From positions 16,500,746 to 16,564,745 of the forward strand of contig OX246747.1 in NCBI GenBank assembly GCA_945910005.1: a stretch of 64,000 nt of DNA, read 5' to 3'. Shown here one piece after another: positions 45,010-56,572 of this stretch; position 1 is the first letter of the stretch; the number at the start of each line of letters is the position of its first letter. Source of the stretch: Isoperla grammatica (lineage: Eukaryota; Arthropoda; Insecta; Plecoptera; Perlodidae). The translations under genes and the position numbers were made by a program. Under the pieces are notes generated by a model. The model saw nothing but the letters and a program-made list of their open reading frames with translations. It had not been told where the DNA came from and did not search any database.

Positions 45010-45540
45010 AAATATTCATTACTTTCTTGTGAGCATTTTGATGTATATAGCTTTCTTCTAGGTCTACTAGATCCCGATTGATTGATTGATTAATGGGGTT
45101 TAACGTCGAGATATCAGAAAACACAACTTATTATGTGTTTTATGATTTGTTTTCTAAAACTACCTGGATTCCTAGGGTTTTCCAGGCGCCTAGCTCCTGG
45201 ATGCGAGAGGGTTAATGATAATAAGTCTGAATAAAAATAACTTTGAATTTGTACAAATTCAAATAACCACTTAAATTCACTTCCAAGTCAATAACCACTG
45301 TACTCTCAATTATTTAAATACATATATGCTCACATGAGAACTACAAGCTGTATTTTAAGTCATTATCCTGGTTCCTTGTCATTATCCTGATAGCACAACA
45401 ATTAAAATATTTAATAAAGCATTGTTAAGTTGAGAAACTATGTTGCTGACTAGAAAACCTAGCAGATAAACACCTTAGCTATATTCGAGAATTTTTTCAA
45501 ATTTTTTAATTCATACTTAATGTTAATAAATTTGAAAGCC
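45010..45540. other. Spacer with a SINE tail fragment
   Basis: GATTGATTGATTAATGGGGT...TAACGTCGAG at 45,075-45,112 is the shared SINE end. The rest is AT-rich, with no gene. Confidence 0.55.
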
Positions 45541-45963
45541 TCATATTCCCTTTTTGCCAAGAATCACCCATGTGGCAGCCGCGGATGCAATTTCCACTTC
45601 CAATATGGGTTGCAACAAAACAGTGAATGAAAACATGACTGGTGTTGGACTTCTCTTCCCCTGGTGTTGTTACAGCATCGCTTACAACAATGCGAAAGGA
45701 GAGACGGTGCGTTAAGCCAACTGGAAAAGTGTAGTGGGCGAGTTGGGGGGGGGGGGGGAGTGGGAGAGAGTGAAAATAAAATAAATTGGCAGCTCGTAGA
45801 AGAGACGGGTCCGAGTACACAGCCCAGAGCTAGGGCTGACCATTCGGCTACCGAAGTAGCTTACTATAGATAGGCTGGTACCCTAGACCCGCCCTTTCGT
45901 CAAAAATTACTTCTGAAAGACAAAAAAGAAAACTTAGAAAGTGACGCATGCATAATAAGCGGC

Positions 45964-47249
45964 GATTTTTCAGAAAACTTCACGTTCGTTGTACAGGATG
46001 AAAGACAAATGTATCACTGGTTAATACTCAAGAAAGAACCCATTTGATTTGGCACCAAATCAGATAACCTGCAACATGGACCGCCAGCTATATGGATGCA
46101 CCTTGAGCCTGTTCTCCAATTAATTCGAACTGAACATCCTGAAGTTAGTCAAATCCATTTTTATAGTGATGGTCCAACATCGCAATATAAGCAAAAATGG
46201 AATTTCTACCTTCTGTCTAAAAATATATATGAATATGGTTTTTTAAAAGCCTCCTGCCATATGGGCCCACATGAGACCAATATTTGATCAAATTAAGAAA
46301 AAATCACCAGCAGTTAAGGTACTGCATTTCTTCTCCTATGGGCCTTCATCCCAGTACCGTCAGAAGAAAAATGTCTTTCTTTTCTGTACACTCACTTATC
46401 AGATAGGGTTTTCGGCAGCAACCTGGTCTTTCTTTGAGGCAGGTCATGGCAAGGGGGCTGCAGATGGGATAGGGGGTGCAGTCAAACGCCAAGCCGATAA
46501 GATAGTATCCTACGGCAATGACATAGCAAATGCTCGAGTTTTGTATGAAACTCTTAAGGAGGCTGGCCCATCTAAAATACATTTGTTTTTGTAGACAATG
46601 AGTCAATCGAAAAGATCCCTAAGACGATTCCAAACAATTTAGCAACAATCAAAGGTACCCGTCAGATTCACCAACTGTGTAAGTTCTCACAAGGAAGCAT
46701 GTGTTATTGCACCATTTCTTGTTTCTGTGAACAGAATGATCTATTGAAGGCCAGCTCTGTACCTGCCATTTGCCTGTGCAAAAAATAACCTTTGTAAGGG
46801 AAAGGTATGGGCAAGGTATCTACACGTCAGATGAAGACGATGATCTGCCCCTAGTAAATTTTGCTGCACAACATGTGAGCGTCGATAGTACACCGCCGGT
46901 GTTGGCAGGATCCAGCTCACCTATTCCACCTACAACTCTTCACTGCAAAAACATAAGCCATGGGACTAACGTTCTGGTTGAGCTACCTACTGCAATGCGT
47001 TCACGCAACACAGAGTATCGCTATGTGGCAGTTTGCCAAAGTGGTGTGGAAGAGGATGGTGATATCAAGGTATTATACCTCAAACACCAGTCCTTGGGAA
47101 CATGCTTCACAATCAACGACATTGAAATACCCTCATTTATTTCTTTCGATCAAGTGCTGGAAATATTGCCGGAGCCAACACTACGTATGAAAGAGCGGCG
47201 TGAACTGTATGTGTTTCCGATGGAAATTAATTTGTATGAAAGGAAATAA
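45964..47249 (+). pseudogene. C-terminal half of the unnamed DDE transposase, copy 2
   Basis: Same motif series as at 2.1 kb: DFSENFTFVVQDE, HFYSDGPTSQYKQK, HFFSYGPSSQYRQK and EAGHGKGAADGIGG. The second SDGP has become SYGP here, which would remove that Asp. An extra frameshift lies near 46,590 (T-run) and another near 46,750. The C-terminal domain reopens at 46,770-47,249. Because the N-terminal half lies 2 kb upstream with a piggyBac between, this copy probably marks the original location. Confidence 0.65.
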
Positions 47250-47299
47250 GCCTTTGAATATCTTAAAAGAAATGGCGATGGCCCACAAGAATAAGATTT

Positions 47300-47478
47300 A
47301 AACTTATTATTGCCATGAATGGTACTTTATGTCATGAATGTTACTTAACGTCATGAATGTTACTTCATGTCATGAATGTTACTTCATGTCATGAATGTTA
47401 CTTCATGTCATGAATGTTACTTAACGTCATGAATGTTACTTCATGTCATGAATGTTACTTCATGTCATGAATGTTACC
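47300..47478. repeat. 19-bp tandem repeat
   Basis: Units TCATGAATGTTACTTCATG (with AACG variants), about nine copies. Copy 1 of the duplication has four to five. Confidence 0.85.
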
Positions 47479-47548
47479 CAGCCATCTTATCTAAATATTT
47501 AACTAAGTATTTAAAAACATGAAGTACTTTCAATTATACTTTTATTGT

Positions 47549-48612
47549 TAGTTATACTTGAACCTATACTACTTAATTTAATTTAATCAGATATCTAAAG
47601 CCAATCCTCATTAACAAGGTTCGAAAGTAAGTGAAATGTTAGCACTGGTAACACTCATGACAGTATTGAATTGATAAAACAACTTAAATTAAATATCTAA
47701 TGGTTAATGATTGTATGTTCCTTATGATGGAACAAAATAAAGGGTATTCAAAAGATTAAACTAACGTGTTTTATTTTTGTTCTCCTTAGTTAGTCATTGT
47801 ATTGTATTGCACGGTAACACTCATGACATCCCGAGACACATTTGAGTACGCAAGTGCATATTTAAACTACTAAATATTAAAAAATAGGCAAACCCATTTA
47901 CAGCATAGGAGATACATTTGTTGTACCCTATTATTCTGATAATCGTAGGTAAACATTTTTTAAATCTGCATTGCATTTGTCAGAGTCAATTTTTTTGAGA
48001 ATGACCAATGTAAGACTAAATCAGTGAGTGGTATGTTAAATTATGCATGTTATATGCATTTACAGTTGAAGTAACTGCAATTGTCAGTAGTGTTACCAAT
48101 ACACTCACTCACTGGTGTTACGCAGCAACCATTTTCAATGTCAGTGGTATTAGGTAGTATGAAAATATTTAATTACCTTTTATAAATAAATAAACAGCAT
48201 TTTAGCTCTGCCAAAACTGTAGTATCATTTTATTATGTATTATGATCCCCCAAAAAAAATGTCATAAAATTTTTATTTTTAATCCCAATATTTTGTTCAT
48301 CTAAATGTGTCAGGTTTGAGAAAATGACCCATATAATACTGAATTTATTTATATTTATATTTTAATTTATACCTAGTCTGTAAGTATGTACATTGTACAT
48401 GTGCATTTCAGCAATTTATTTCAGCAGTTCAGAAGTAGGCTAATTAGTCTAGTAGCCTGTATATAGGCCTACTTGTTTTGTGACAAATTAAATTAAAAAA
48501 TGACAAATTGTGCATCAATATCACTATATTGTAGGATCATGACAGCTAAAGGGACCAAATCAAGTGGCTAAGATTAATAATCTTGAACAGGTCATCATAT
48601 TTCATCATATTT
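47549..48612. other. No gene recognised
   Basis: AT-rich sequence; nothing was seen on either strand. Confidence 0.5.
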
Positions 48613-48947
48613 CATAACATCCATCATATTTATGCAACGATGGCTAATCGAGACGATGAGCGGGTGATAATGAAGATGGGAATGATGATAATGAAGAATA
48701 AAGCTACATCCGAATCAGATCCATTGTACGTCGCGTGAGTTGTCATACGGGAGTCCAGCAAGGGAGGGCAGGGCCAAGTGGGAGGAGAAATACTCAATGG
48801 GACAGTGGGGGGTAAAGGGGATTGGGGTGTAGACTGCACTTCGTCTGACTTCTCCTCCTCGACCAGTCCGGCTTGGGTGGCCCTACCAGAAGCATAAGCT
48901 TCCGCCGGCATAGCTCTCGGGATCAACAAAGCTCGCAAACCTGCCTG
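48613..48947 (-). mobile_element. SINE-like composite repeat, long form
   Basis: Minus-oriented. The hairpin arm reads AGAAGCATAAGCTTC, keeping its pairing despite a changed loop. The head ends at about 48,947. Confidence 0.7.
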
Positions 48948-49383
48948 CTGCCTTTAATACAAGATTTTGATGCAACAACCAAGAATGAGCAACAGAAGCA
49001 GTTTTTTCTTCAAGTAGTTGAACTGCACCAAAACAGTTTACCACATGCAACCGTGACGAACTAGTTCTCTTCTCATGTAGCCTGGCCTTGGCACAACAAA
49101 TATGTGTCATATATCTAAACAAAAGTCAATAAATTATATTCCGGTTTTTTAAATGTATAAACTTCTAACCCAGCTAATAAATGACCTTGTTAATTACGTA
49201 CGGTTCACGAACCATCTTGTCCAAATGAAGCCATTTTGAAAGCCCTTGGGGGACCTCTAAATGTTAATCAAATCAGCTTAAATTTGACAAGAGTTATTCT
49301 GATGGCATTAGTAAACTTTTTGAGTGGTGAGACTTTTATATTTTAACATTTGTTTTTTTGGGACACCCTAATATACGCAAGCA
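48948..49383. other. No clear gene
   Basis: A short frame (NEQQKQFFLQVVELHQ) at 48,985-49,062 is unrecognised. A palindrome-like ATACGCAAG...CTTGCGTAT occurs at about 49,372-49,398. Confidence 0.35.
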
Positions 49384-49401
49384 AGAATTCTTGCGTATCA
49401 G

Positions 49402-49748
49402 TATGCTGTGAAGTTAACTAAAATAATGCCAGCGCAAAGGGTAGCTAATCAACAAGCGGGCATCGACTGGTTGAAGGGTTATATGAGGCAACATCCGACA
49501 CTCTCTCTGCAAAAGCCTGAAAATACCAGCCTTGGGCGATCTACCGGATTTAATAAGCATAATGTCGGTGAGTTTTTCGATAACTTGGACCGTGTCATGG
49601 AACGTTACGCATTCACACCTGACAGAATATATAACGTTGACAAATCGGGTATTTCAACCGTCCAACCAAGCCCTAAAATAATAGCCAAATGCGGGAAAAA
49701 ACAGGTGGGGCAGGCTGAGTTGGCAGAAAGAGGCGAGCTAGTGACATT
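49402..49748 (+). pseudogene. Tigger/pogo-like transposase, N-terminal part
   Basis: AGIDWLKGYMRQHPTLSL, QKPENTSLGRSTGFNKHN, FFDNLDRVMERYAFTPD, RIYNVDKSGIS and ERGELVTF. This is the CENPB/Tc5-type DNA-binding end plus the first catalytic block. The usual VDETG reads VDKSG, keeping the Asp. The LTR element enters at 49,749 after GTGACATT. The rest of the gene is at 53,832-53,943 and 55,341-56,154. Confidence 0.8.
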
Positions 49749-51542
49749 TGTGACGTGCCAAAATAAGCAGGTGCACACCACTCGGCAGGCCTGACGCACT
49801 TACCGGGCCGGACCGACTCAGTGGAGATGGGGGGTGGGCTAAGTTGCGGCTCGTCTTCAGATGGTGGGCGCCACTTCGTTCCGAGTAGATGACCTGTAGG
49901 GGATAGTGTAGAAGGAACGAAGAAATTCTACGTTGAAAAATAACCCCAGTTCATGAGAGAGCAAAGATAGAAATTTATTATGAGAGAACGACTGACGACA
50001 AATGGACAATGGTGGACAAGACACAGCTTGAGAGACTTCAGTCGATAAACATGAGAAAACAACACAAATGGTTCATTGACAAAAATACAATATAAGAAAA
50101 ATAGAAAATACTTGTTTAGTTAAATACGCTACCCTTGATGGGCGTACGGTACATTTAGTTTACACGTTCGCTCTTCTTGAGCCTATTGTGACAATACACA
50201 AATACTTAATAATAGTAAGGTAGAAAAACATGGAATAATCGGTAGGCCTTACAATGTAACTGTAGGTTAAAGCTTTTAAGCTCGGGCCTTCATGGGCACT
50301 GGGAGACTCTAAGCGACTAACCCTACGTCATGTAATTCCCTATCTCGGTCAGCCACGGACACTTTGAGATTCTAAGTACCCGTCAGTAACTTCTCGCCCT
50401 CACATTCGCCACGGAATAGGTTGAGGTTCAAAGCTACTACGGTACGTTAGTTAGTACATACAGAAGAGGCTACATGCCTACCTAGCAAGACGAGTTGCCA
50501 GCAAATCCATCGGCTCTACCGGCCGTGACTATTGCTATCTTAAGACTAACAAGTTACTAAGGTTACGCTACAACTAAACATGGGTTATGATACGGACTTA
50601 AATTTAAACACAAAATGGTGATCACCTTACACTGGTTGTTAAGATGCATGAGAATTATTACTAGTTAAACGCTGAATGCTAGTCTGTACGTCAGGCTTAA
50701 ATCCGCTACAAGCGTGTGGGTATCAGACCCGGATGCTTTGATCGTACAGACCTTAACGGCTTAAATTATAATTACATTAACAGGGTTATACAAGGTTACT
50801 ATACACTTAGCCTAGGGGATTTTCCCCCTGCTCCGGCTTCTAGTTACAGGATAATGAATAACGCTCTACCTTGGTAGGCTTGTACACTGGTTCACTAAGT
50901 TAGCATATGGCCTAACTGAAATGTAAGCATGTAGGCTTCACGCCAGACACGTAAGTCTACATATGGTATGACTGAATAGTAAAGTTAAAGTTCCTCCACA
51001 TGCTGGATAAAAGTTGACCAGGCTTTATGCACATGGGTAATTAGTGATTTCGAATTCGGGTATCTAAATGGTCAGCGAGGCCCTGCCTCTAGTGGCTCAA
51101 TTACAGTACCGACATATCGGGGTTCTCGTGGACCGAACCTGGCTGGGGAAGTCTACGACGGAAATTCCCACGTGGTTGTCCGTGAAAATCCACCTCGCCG
51201 AGGAGCTTCCTAGATTAGGCCTAGGCTAGACTGACAGTCGCCTCGGATCGGATGCTGCTAGCCTAGAGGTCCGCTGCGTCGCACGCTCGCCCATCGGGAA
51301 AACTTCGACATGCCGGAAAATGTAGGCTAGACCCTCCGGAAAAATCCTATTTTCAAAGAGAAAATGGCCAATGTAATAAAACTATTTTCAACAAACGATA
51401 CGTTAAGCCTAGAGACACATTCTCAGCTTCAACGCCAGATTAGATGGATGAACAAGGACTTACTACTGAATGGATTTACGAAATACAGGTTATTAAACCA
51501 TGCTGCACGTAGAACGCCTCTGGTAGCTTACATGCTCGAGCA
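49749..51542 (-). repeat. 3' LTR, truncated
   Basis: Matches 51,709-53,502 base for base apart from the noted change. It stops at the natural palindrome TGCTCGAGCA. Confidence 0.85.
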
Positions 51543-51686
51543 TGTAAGCTACCAGAGGCGTTCTACGTGCAGCATGGTTTAATAACCTGTATTTCGTAAA
51601 TCCATTCAGTAGTAAGTCCTTGTTCATCCATCTAATCTGGCGTTGAAGCTGAGAATGTGTCTCTAGGCTTAACGTATCGTTTGTTG
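51389..51686. repeat. 298-bp near-perfect palindrome
   Basis: Arms of 149 bp meet at CTCGAG (51,535-51,540) without spacer. The left arm is LTR sequence; the right arm is its reverse complement and runs into the primer-binding site. Confidence 0.9.
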
Positions 51687-51703
51687 CCCCACGTTGGGCG
51701 CCA
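51686..51703 (-). promoter_or_regulatory. Primer-binding site for a lysine-type tRNA
   Basis: On the minus strand TGGCGCCCAACGTGGGGC, five bases after the CGTCACA end of the right LTR. The sequence matches the Lys-1,2-type site of retroelements. Confidence 0.85.
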
Positions 51704-51708
51704 ATTAC

Positions 51709-53831
51709 TGTGACGTGCCAAAATAAGCAGGTGCACACCACTCGGCAGGCCTGACGCACTTACCGGGCCGGACCGACTCAGTGGAGATGGGGGGTGGGCT
51801 AAGTTGCGGCTCGTCTTCAGATGGTGGGCGCCACTTCGTTCCGAGTAGATGACCTGTAGGGGATAGTGTAGAAGGAACGAAGAAATTCTACGTTGAAAAA
51901 TAACCCCAGTTCATGAGAGAGCAAAGATAGAAATTTATTATGAGAGAACGACTGACGACAAATGGACAATGGTGGACAAGACACAGCTTGAGAGACTTCA
52001 GTCGATAAACATGAGAAAACAACACAAATGGTTCATTGACAAAAATACAATATAAGAAAAATAGAAAATACTTGTTTAGTTAAATACGCTACCCTTGATG
52101 GGCGTACGGTACATTTAGTTTACACGTTCGCTCTTCTTGAGCCTATTGTGACAATACACAAATACTTAATAATAGTAAGGTAGAAAAACATGGAATAATC
52201 GGTAGGCCTTACAATGTAACTGTAGGTTAAAGCTTTTAAGCTCGGGCCTTCATGGGCACTGGGAGACTCTAAGCGACTAACCCTACGTCATGTAATTCCC
52301 TATCTCGGTCAGCCACGGACACTTTGAGATTCTAAGTACCCGTCAGTAACTTCTCGCCCTCACATTCGCCACGGAATAGGTTGAGGTTCAAAGCTACTAC
52401 GGTACGTTAGTTAGTACATACAGAAGAGGCTACATGCCTACCTAGCAAGACGAGTTGCCAGCAAATCCATCGGCTCTACCGGCCGTGACTATTGCTATCT
52501 TAAGACTAACAAGTTACTAAGGTTACGCTACAACTAAACATGGGTTATGATACGGACTTAAATTTAAACACAAAATGGTGATCACCTTACACTGGTTGTT
52601 AAGATGCATGAGAATTATTACTAGTTAAACGCTGAATGCTAGTCTGTACGTCAGGCTTAAATCCGCTACAAGCGTGTGGGTATCAGACCCGGATGCTTTG
52701 ATCGTACAGACCTTAACGGCTTAAATTATAATTACATTAACAGGGTTATACAAGGTTACTATACACTTAGCCTAGGGGATTTTCCCCCTGCTCCGGCTTC
52801 TAGTTACAGGATAATGAATAACGCTCTACCTTGGTAGGCTTGTACACTGGTTCACTAAGTTAGCATATGGCCTAACTGAAATGTAAGCATGTAGGCTTCA
52901 CGCCAGACACGTAAGTCTACATATGGTATGACTGAATAGTAAAGTTAAAGTTCCTCCACATGCTGGATAAAAGTTGACCAGGCTTTATGCACATGGGTAA
53001 TTAGTGATTTCGAATTCGGGTATCTAAATGGTCAGCGAGGCCCTGCCTCTAGTGGCTCAATTACAGTACCGACATATCGGGGTTCTCGTGGACCGAACCT
53101 GGCTGGGGAAGTCTACGACGGAAATTCCCACGTGGTTGTCCGTGAAAATCCACCTCGCCGAGGAGCTTCCTAGATTAGGCCTAGGCTAGACTGACAGTCG
53201 CCTCGGATCGGATGCTGCTAGCCTAGAGGTCCGCTGCGTCGCACGCTCGCCCATCGGGAAAACTTCGACATGCCGGAAAATGTAGGCTAGACCCTCCGGA
53301 AAAATCCTATTTTCAAAGAGAAAATGGCCAATGCAATAAAACTATTTTCAACAAACGATACGTTAAGCCTAGAGACACATTCTCAGCTTCAACGCCAGAT
53401 TAGATGGATGAACAAGGACTTACTACTGAATGGATTTACGAAATACAGGTTATTAAACCATGCTGCACGTAGAACGCCTCTGGTAGCTTACATGCTCGAG
53501 CAAAATGTAGCTCCGAAACACAAAGTTCTCTCAGGACTTCTCTCACGAAACAGACCAAGTCTAACCTTCCTGCTGTGGCTCCTCAGCTATCGTCGTGCGA
53601 TAGAGTCGAACGAAACTAGTGCTGCGCGGCGACACTTGGAACTTGCTCGGCTGCGTTAGGCTCTCACCGGCGGTGGAATGCGCGGGATTTCAAACGCCGT
53701 GCGGGACGTTCAAAACACTCGATCATCCGATGCTATGGAGAGGGGTCCCGTTGGCTCTGGCCAGCCTTCAGAACATGTGAGACGACTGGAATATCACTAG
53801 GGGCCAGCCCAGTGGATTCCCAGCCGTCACA
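51709..53831 (-). repeat. 5' LTR, complete, 2,123 bp
   Basis: TG...CA ends as TGTGACG/CGTCACA. It contains no long open frame in element sense; the 111-codon frame at 53,324-53,659 is antisense. It is long for an LTR. Confidence 0.85.
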
Positions 53832-53943
53832 CATTCTGTGGCATAATTAATGCCATCGGGAATACCATTCCACCCTGCTACGTGTTCCATGTAAAAACTA
53901 TAAGGACCATTTCGTTAAAGGTGCCCGCGAAGGTATAGACGGA
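53832..53943 (+). pseudogene. Tigger/pogo-like transposase, middle part
   Basis: TFCGIINAIGNTIPPCYVFH, then after a shift YKDHFVKGAREGIDG. It fits directly after the ERGELVTF end of the first part and before the GLATPSGWMT of the next. Confidence 0.75.
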
Positions 53944-55340
53944 GAGCCAGCAACATAAAAGCTCCCCTCATAAGGTACATATGTTTTGACTTTTGAAATA
54001 GGAGCGGAAAAACTACTCTACTTACAAAACGCGCGTCTTACTCCTCAACGTGGGGGCTTTTAGGCCCCACAGGGGGCCAAAAAAGCCGAAAAAAGGCCCA
54101 AGGTTCCCCTCATAAGGTACATGGATGGAGTAAACGCCATTTTGTAGAGATAAGTGTCCCAAATAGGAATTCAAAGAGTAAGACGGGATATTAGGGGGCG
54201 TTTACCGATCAGACGCCATTTTACCCAAAAAGGGCCATTTTTTATTTTCACACATGCATGCGCTTAAACACTCAAAACATATCCGGAAATGTCTCGAGAC
54301 GTAGAAAAACATACATTTTAAAGAAATTTTAGGTTATTGTCCTCGCCAGACGCCCTCAAAAGGGGCCCAAAAAGGCCAAGGTTCCCCTCATAAGGTACAT
54401 GAATGGAGTAAACGCCATTTTGTAGAGATAAGTGTCCCAAATAGGAATTCGAAGAGTAAGACGGGATATTAGGGGGCGTTTACCGATCAGACGTCATTTT
54501 ACCCAATTGGGCCATTTTTTATTTTCGCACATGCATGCGCTTAAACACTCAAAACATATCCGGAAATGTCTCGAGACGTAGAAAAACATACATTTTAAAG
54601 AAATTTTGGGTTATTGTCCTCGCCAGACGCCCTCAAAAGGGGCCCAAAAAGGCCAAGGTTCCCCTCATAAGGTACATGAATGAAGTAAACGCTATTTTGT
54701 AGAGATAAGTGTCCCAAATAGGAATTTGAAGAGTAAGACGGGATATTAGGGGGCGTTTACCGATCAGACGCCATTTTGTCCAAAAAGGGCCGCTTTTTAT
54801 TTTCACACATGCACGCACTTAACACCCAAAACATATCCTTAAATCCTGACATTAATAATAATAAATACTGGTATATTAAAGTTAGGGGTGGGCGGAGCTT
54901 CAAAACTATCGCATCCGGATCGAGGCTTTGGGGGGGGGGGGGGGGCTGGCGAGGACATCACACAATATCTTAGAAATGTATTCACCTCTAGGGGCATTTA
55001 AGGATATGTTTTGGGTGTTAAAGCGCGTGCACGTGTGAAAATAAAAAGTGGCCTTTTTGGACAAAATGGCGTCTGATCGGTAAACGCCCCCTAATATCCC
55101 GTCTTACTCTTCGAATTCGTATTTGGGACACTTATCTCTACAAAATGGCGTTTACTCCACTCATGTACCTTATGAGGGGAACCTTGACCTTTTTTCGGCT
55201 TTTTTGGCCCCCTGTGGGGCCTAAAAGCCCCCACGTTGAGGAGTAAGACGCGCGTTTTGTTAGTAGAGTAGTTTTTCCGCTCCTATTCCAATAGTCAAAA
55301 CATATGTACCTTATGAGGGGAGCTTTTATGTTGCTGGCTC
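53944..55340. mobile_element. Foldback element, 1.4 kb
   Basis: The ends GAGCCAGCAACATAAAAG... (53,944) and its complement (ending 55,340) are inverted over more than 150 bp. The left arm holds three direct copies of a unit of about 278 bp (starting near 54,098, 54,377 and 54,655) with CTCATAAGGTACATG and GGGGGCGTTTACCGATCAG. The right arm has one inverted copy (about 54,990-55,190). There is no transposase and no clear target duplication. It sits inside the Tigger-like gene. Confidence 0.8.
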
Positions 55341-56154
55341 TTGGACTAGTAGTTTGGGGCTAGCTACTCCAAGCGGATGGATGACATCCGAGTTGTTCCT
55401 TGAGATCCTGTGCCATATCCAAAAGCATTCTTCCAGCAGCAAAGAGCGACCAATCTTGTTGTTGTTAGACAATCATGCCAGTCATGTTGCTCTCGATTGC
55501 ATTGTATTTGCAAAAGATAATGGTATAGTGTTACTTTCATTCCCTCCACACTGTTCACATAAGTTACAGCCTCTTGATGTAGCCGTCTACGGACCTTTCA
55601 AAGGTGAATTGAAATATGCCTTCAACGATTGGATGGCCAACCATCCATCCAAAACTATTTCAATTTACGATGTGGCAGAGCTCTCTAACCTTGCTTACTT
55701 AACATCTTTTACCCCTTCAAACATAACGAAAGCATTTTCTACGGCCGGGATTTGTCCCAAAAATAGGCTAGTCTTCTCTGAAGATGACTTTCTGGGATCA
55801 TACGTGACCGATCGCCCTGATCCAAACTCTTCCACTGCCAATCAAGAGTGTCCAATGACCCCTACAACGTCCAATGCATCGTTGGTTCAAAACGATAATG
55901 AAGGAACAAATGTACAAGAAAAAGCTACAACAGTCTGTACGACCGTATCCAAAAGCTAAAGAAAGAAAGGTCCAAGGAGGAGGGAACCGCAAGGGTAAGT
56001 CCCGGGTTTTCACCGACACACCAGAGAAAAACCGAATTGAGCAGCTGAAAATTGCAAAAGATCAGAAGCAAGTCAAGAAGAAAGTTCCACGCGCAGCTAA
56101 GAAGCTAAAATGCAGTCGAAACCACCCCTTGCATCCAGTAGCGAGTCTGATGTC
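55341..56154 (+). pseudogene. Tigger/pogo-like transposase, C-terminal part
   Basis: LGLATPSGWMTSELFLE, ILLLLDNHASHVALD (second Asp), LLSFPPHCSHKLQPLDVA, VYGPFKGELKYAFNDW, SNITKAFSTAGICP. Open to a stop at about 55,957, then one frame over RPYPKAKERK and GKSRVFTDTPEKNRIE, the usual basic region, and an acidic SSSESDVEDLSS that grades into the minisatellite. With the two upstream parts this accounts for most of a Tigger-like protein, with at least three frameshifts. Confidence 0.8.
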
Positions 56155-56572
56155 GAAGATCTCTCCAGTGTTGATGGTCCCTCCAGTGTTGATGGTCCCT
56201 CCAGTGATGATGGTCCCTCCAGTGTTGATGGTCCCTCCAGTGATGATGGTCCCTCCAGTGATGATGGTCCCTCCAGTGATGATGGTCCCTCCAGTGTTTA
56301 TGGTCCCTCCAGTGATGATGGTCCCTCCAGTGTTGATGGTCCCTCCAGTGTTGATGGTCCCTCCAGTGTTGATGGTCCCTCCAGTGTTGATAGTCCCTCC
56401 AGTGATGATGGTCCCTCCAGTGATGATGGTCCCTCCAGTGTTGATGGCCCCTCCAGTGATGATGGTCCCTCCAGTGATGATGGTCCCTCCAGTGTTGCAG
56501 TGTTGATGGCCCCTCCAGTGATGATGGTCTCTCCAGTGATGATGGTCCCTCCAGTGTTGATGGTCCCTCCAT
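56155..56572 (+). repeat. 18-bp coding minisatellite
   Basis: About 23 units of CCCTCCAGTGTTGATGGT and GATGAT variants, giving PSSVDG/PSSDDG in the likely frame. No stops occur in several frames of either strand. Confidence 0.9.

Larger units (their letters stand above)
45541..47548. repeat. Segmental duplicate, copy 2
   Basis: Same orientation as 1,691-3,610. Differences include a poly-G run at 45,747-45,760, small indels and a longer TCATGAATGTTACTT tandem tract. Confidence 0.85.
49749..53831 (-). mobile_element. Young LTR element with collapsed, palindromic interior
   Basis: Both outer ends have the inverted heptamer TGTGACG / CGTCACA, and CATT flanks both sides (49,745-49,748 and 53,832-53,835). 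The reading frame of the host transposase resumes exactly after it. Orientation is minus, because an 18-base primer-binding site faces leftward at 51,686-51,703. Between the two LTRs there is no gag or pol, only a 298-bp palindrome. The left LTR lacks its first ~330 bases in element sense. In the shared 1.79 kb I noticed one difference (51,374 versus 53,334), so insertion is recent or the copies were homogenised. Confidence 0.85.

Noticed and set aside
51364..51759. Two opposite frames with the same 60-residue peptide (LSLETHSQLQRQ...)
   Set aside because: They are the two arms of the palindrome. The reading is antisense to the LTR element and has no family likeness.
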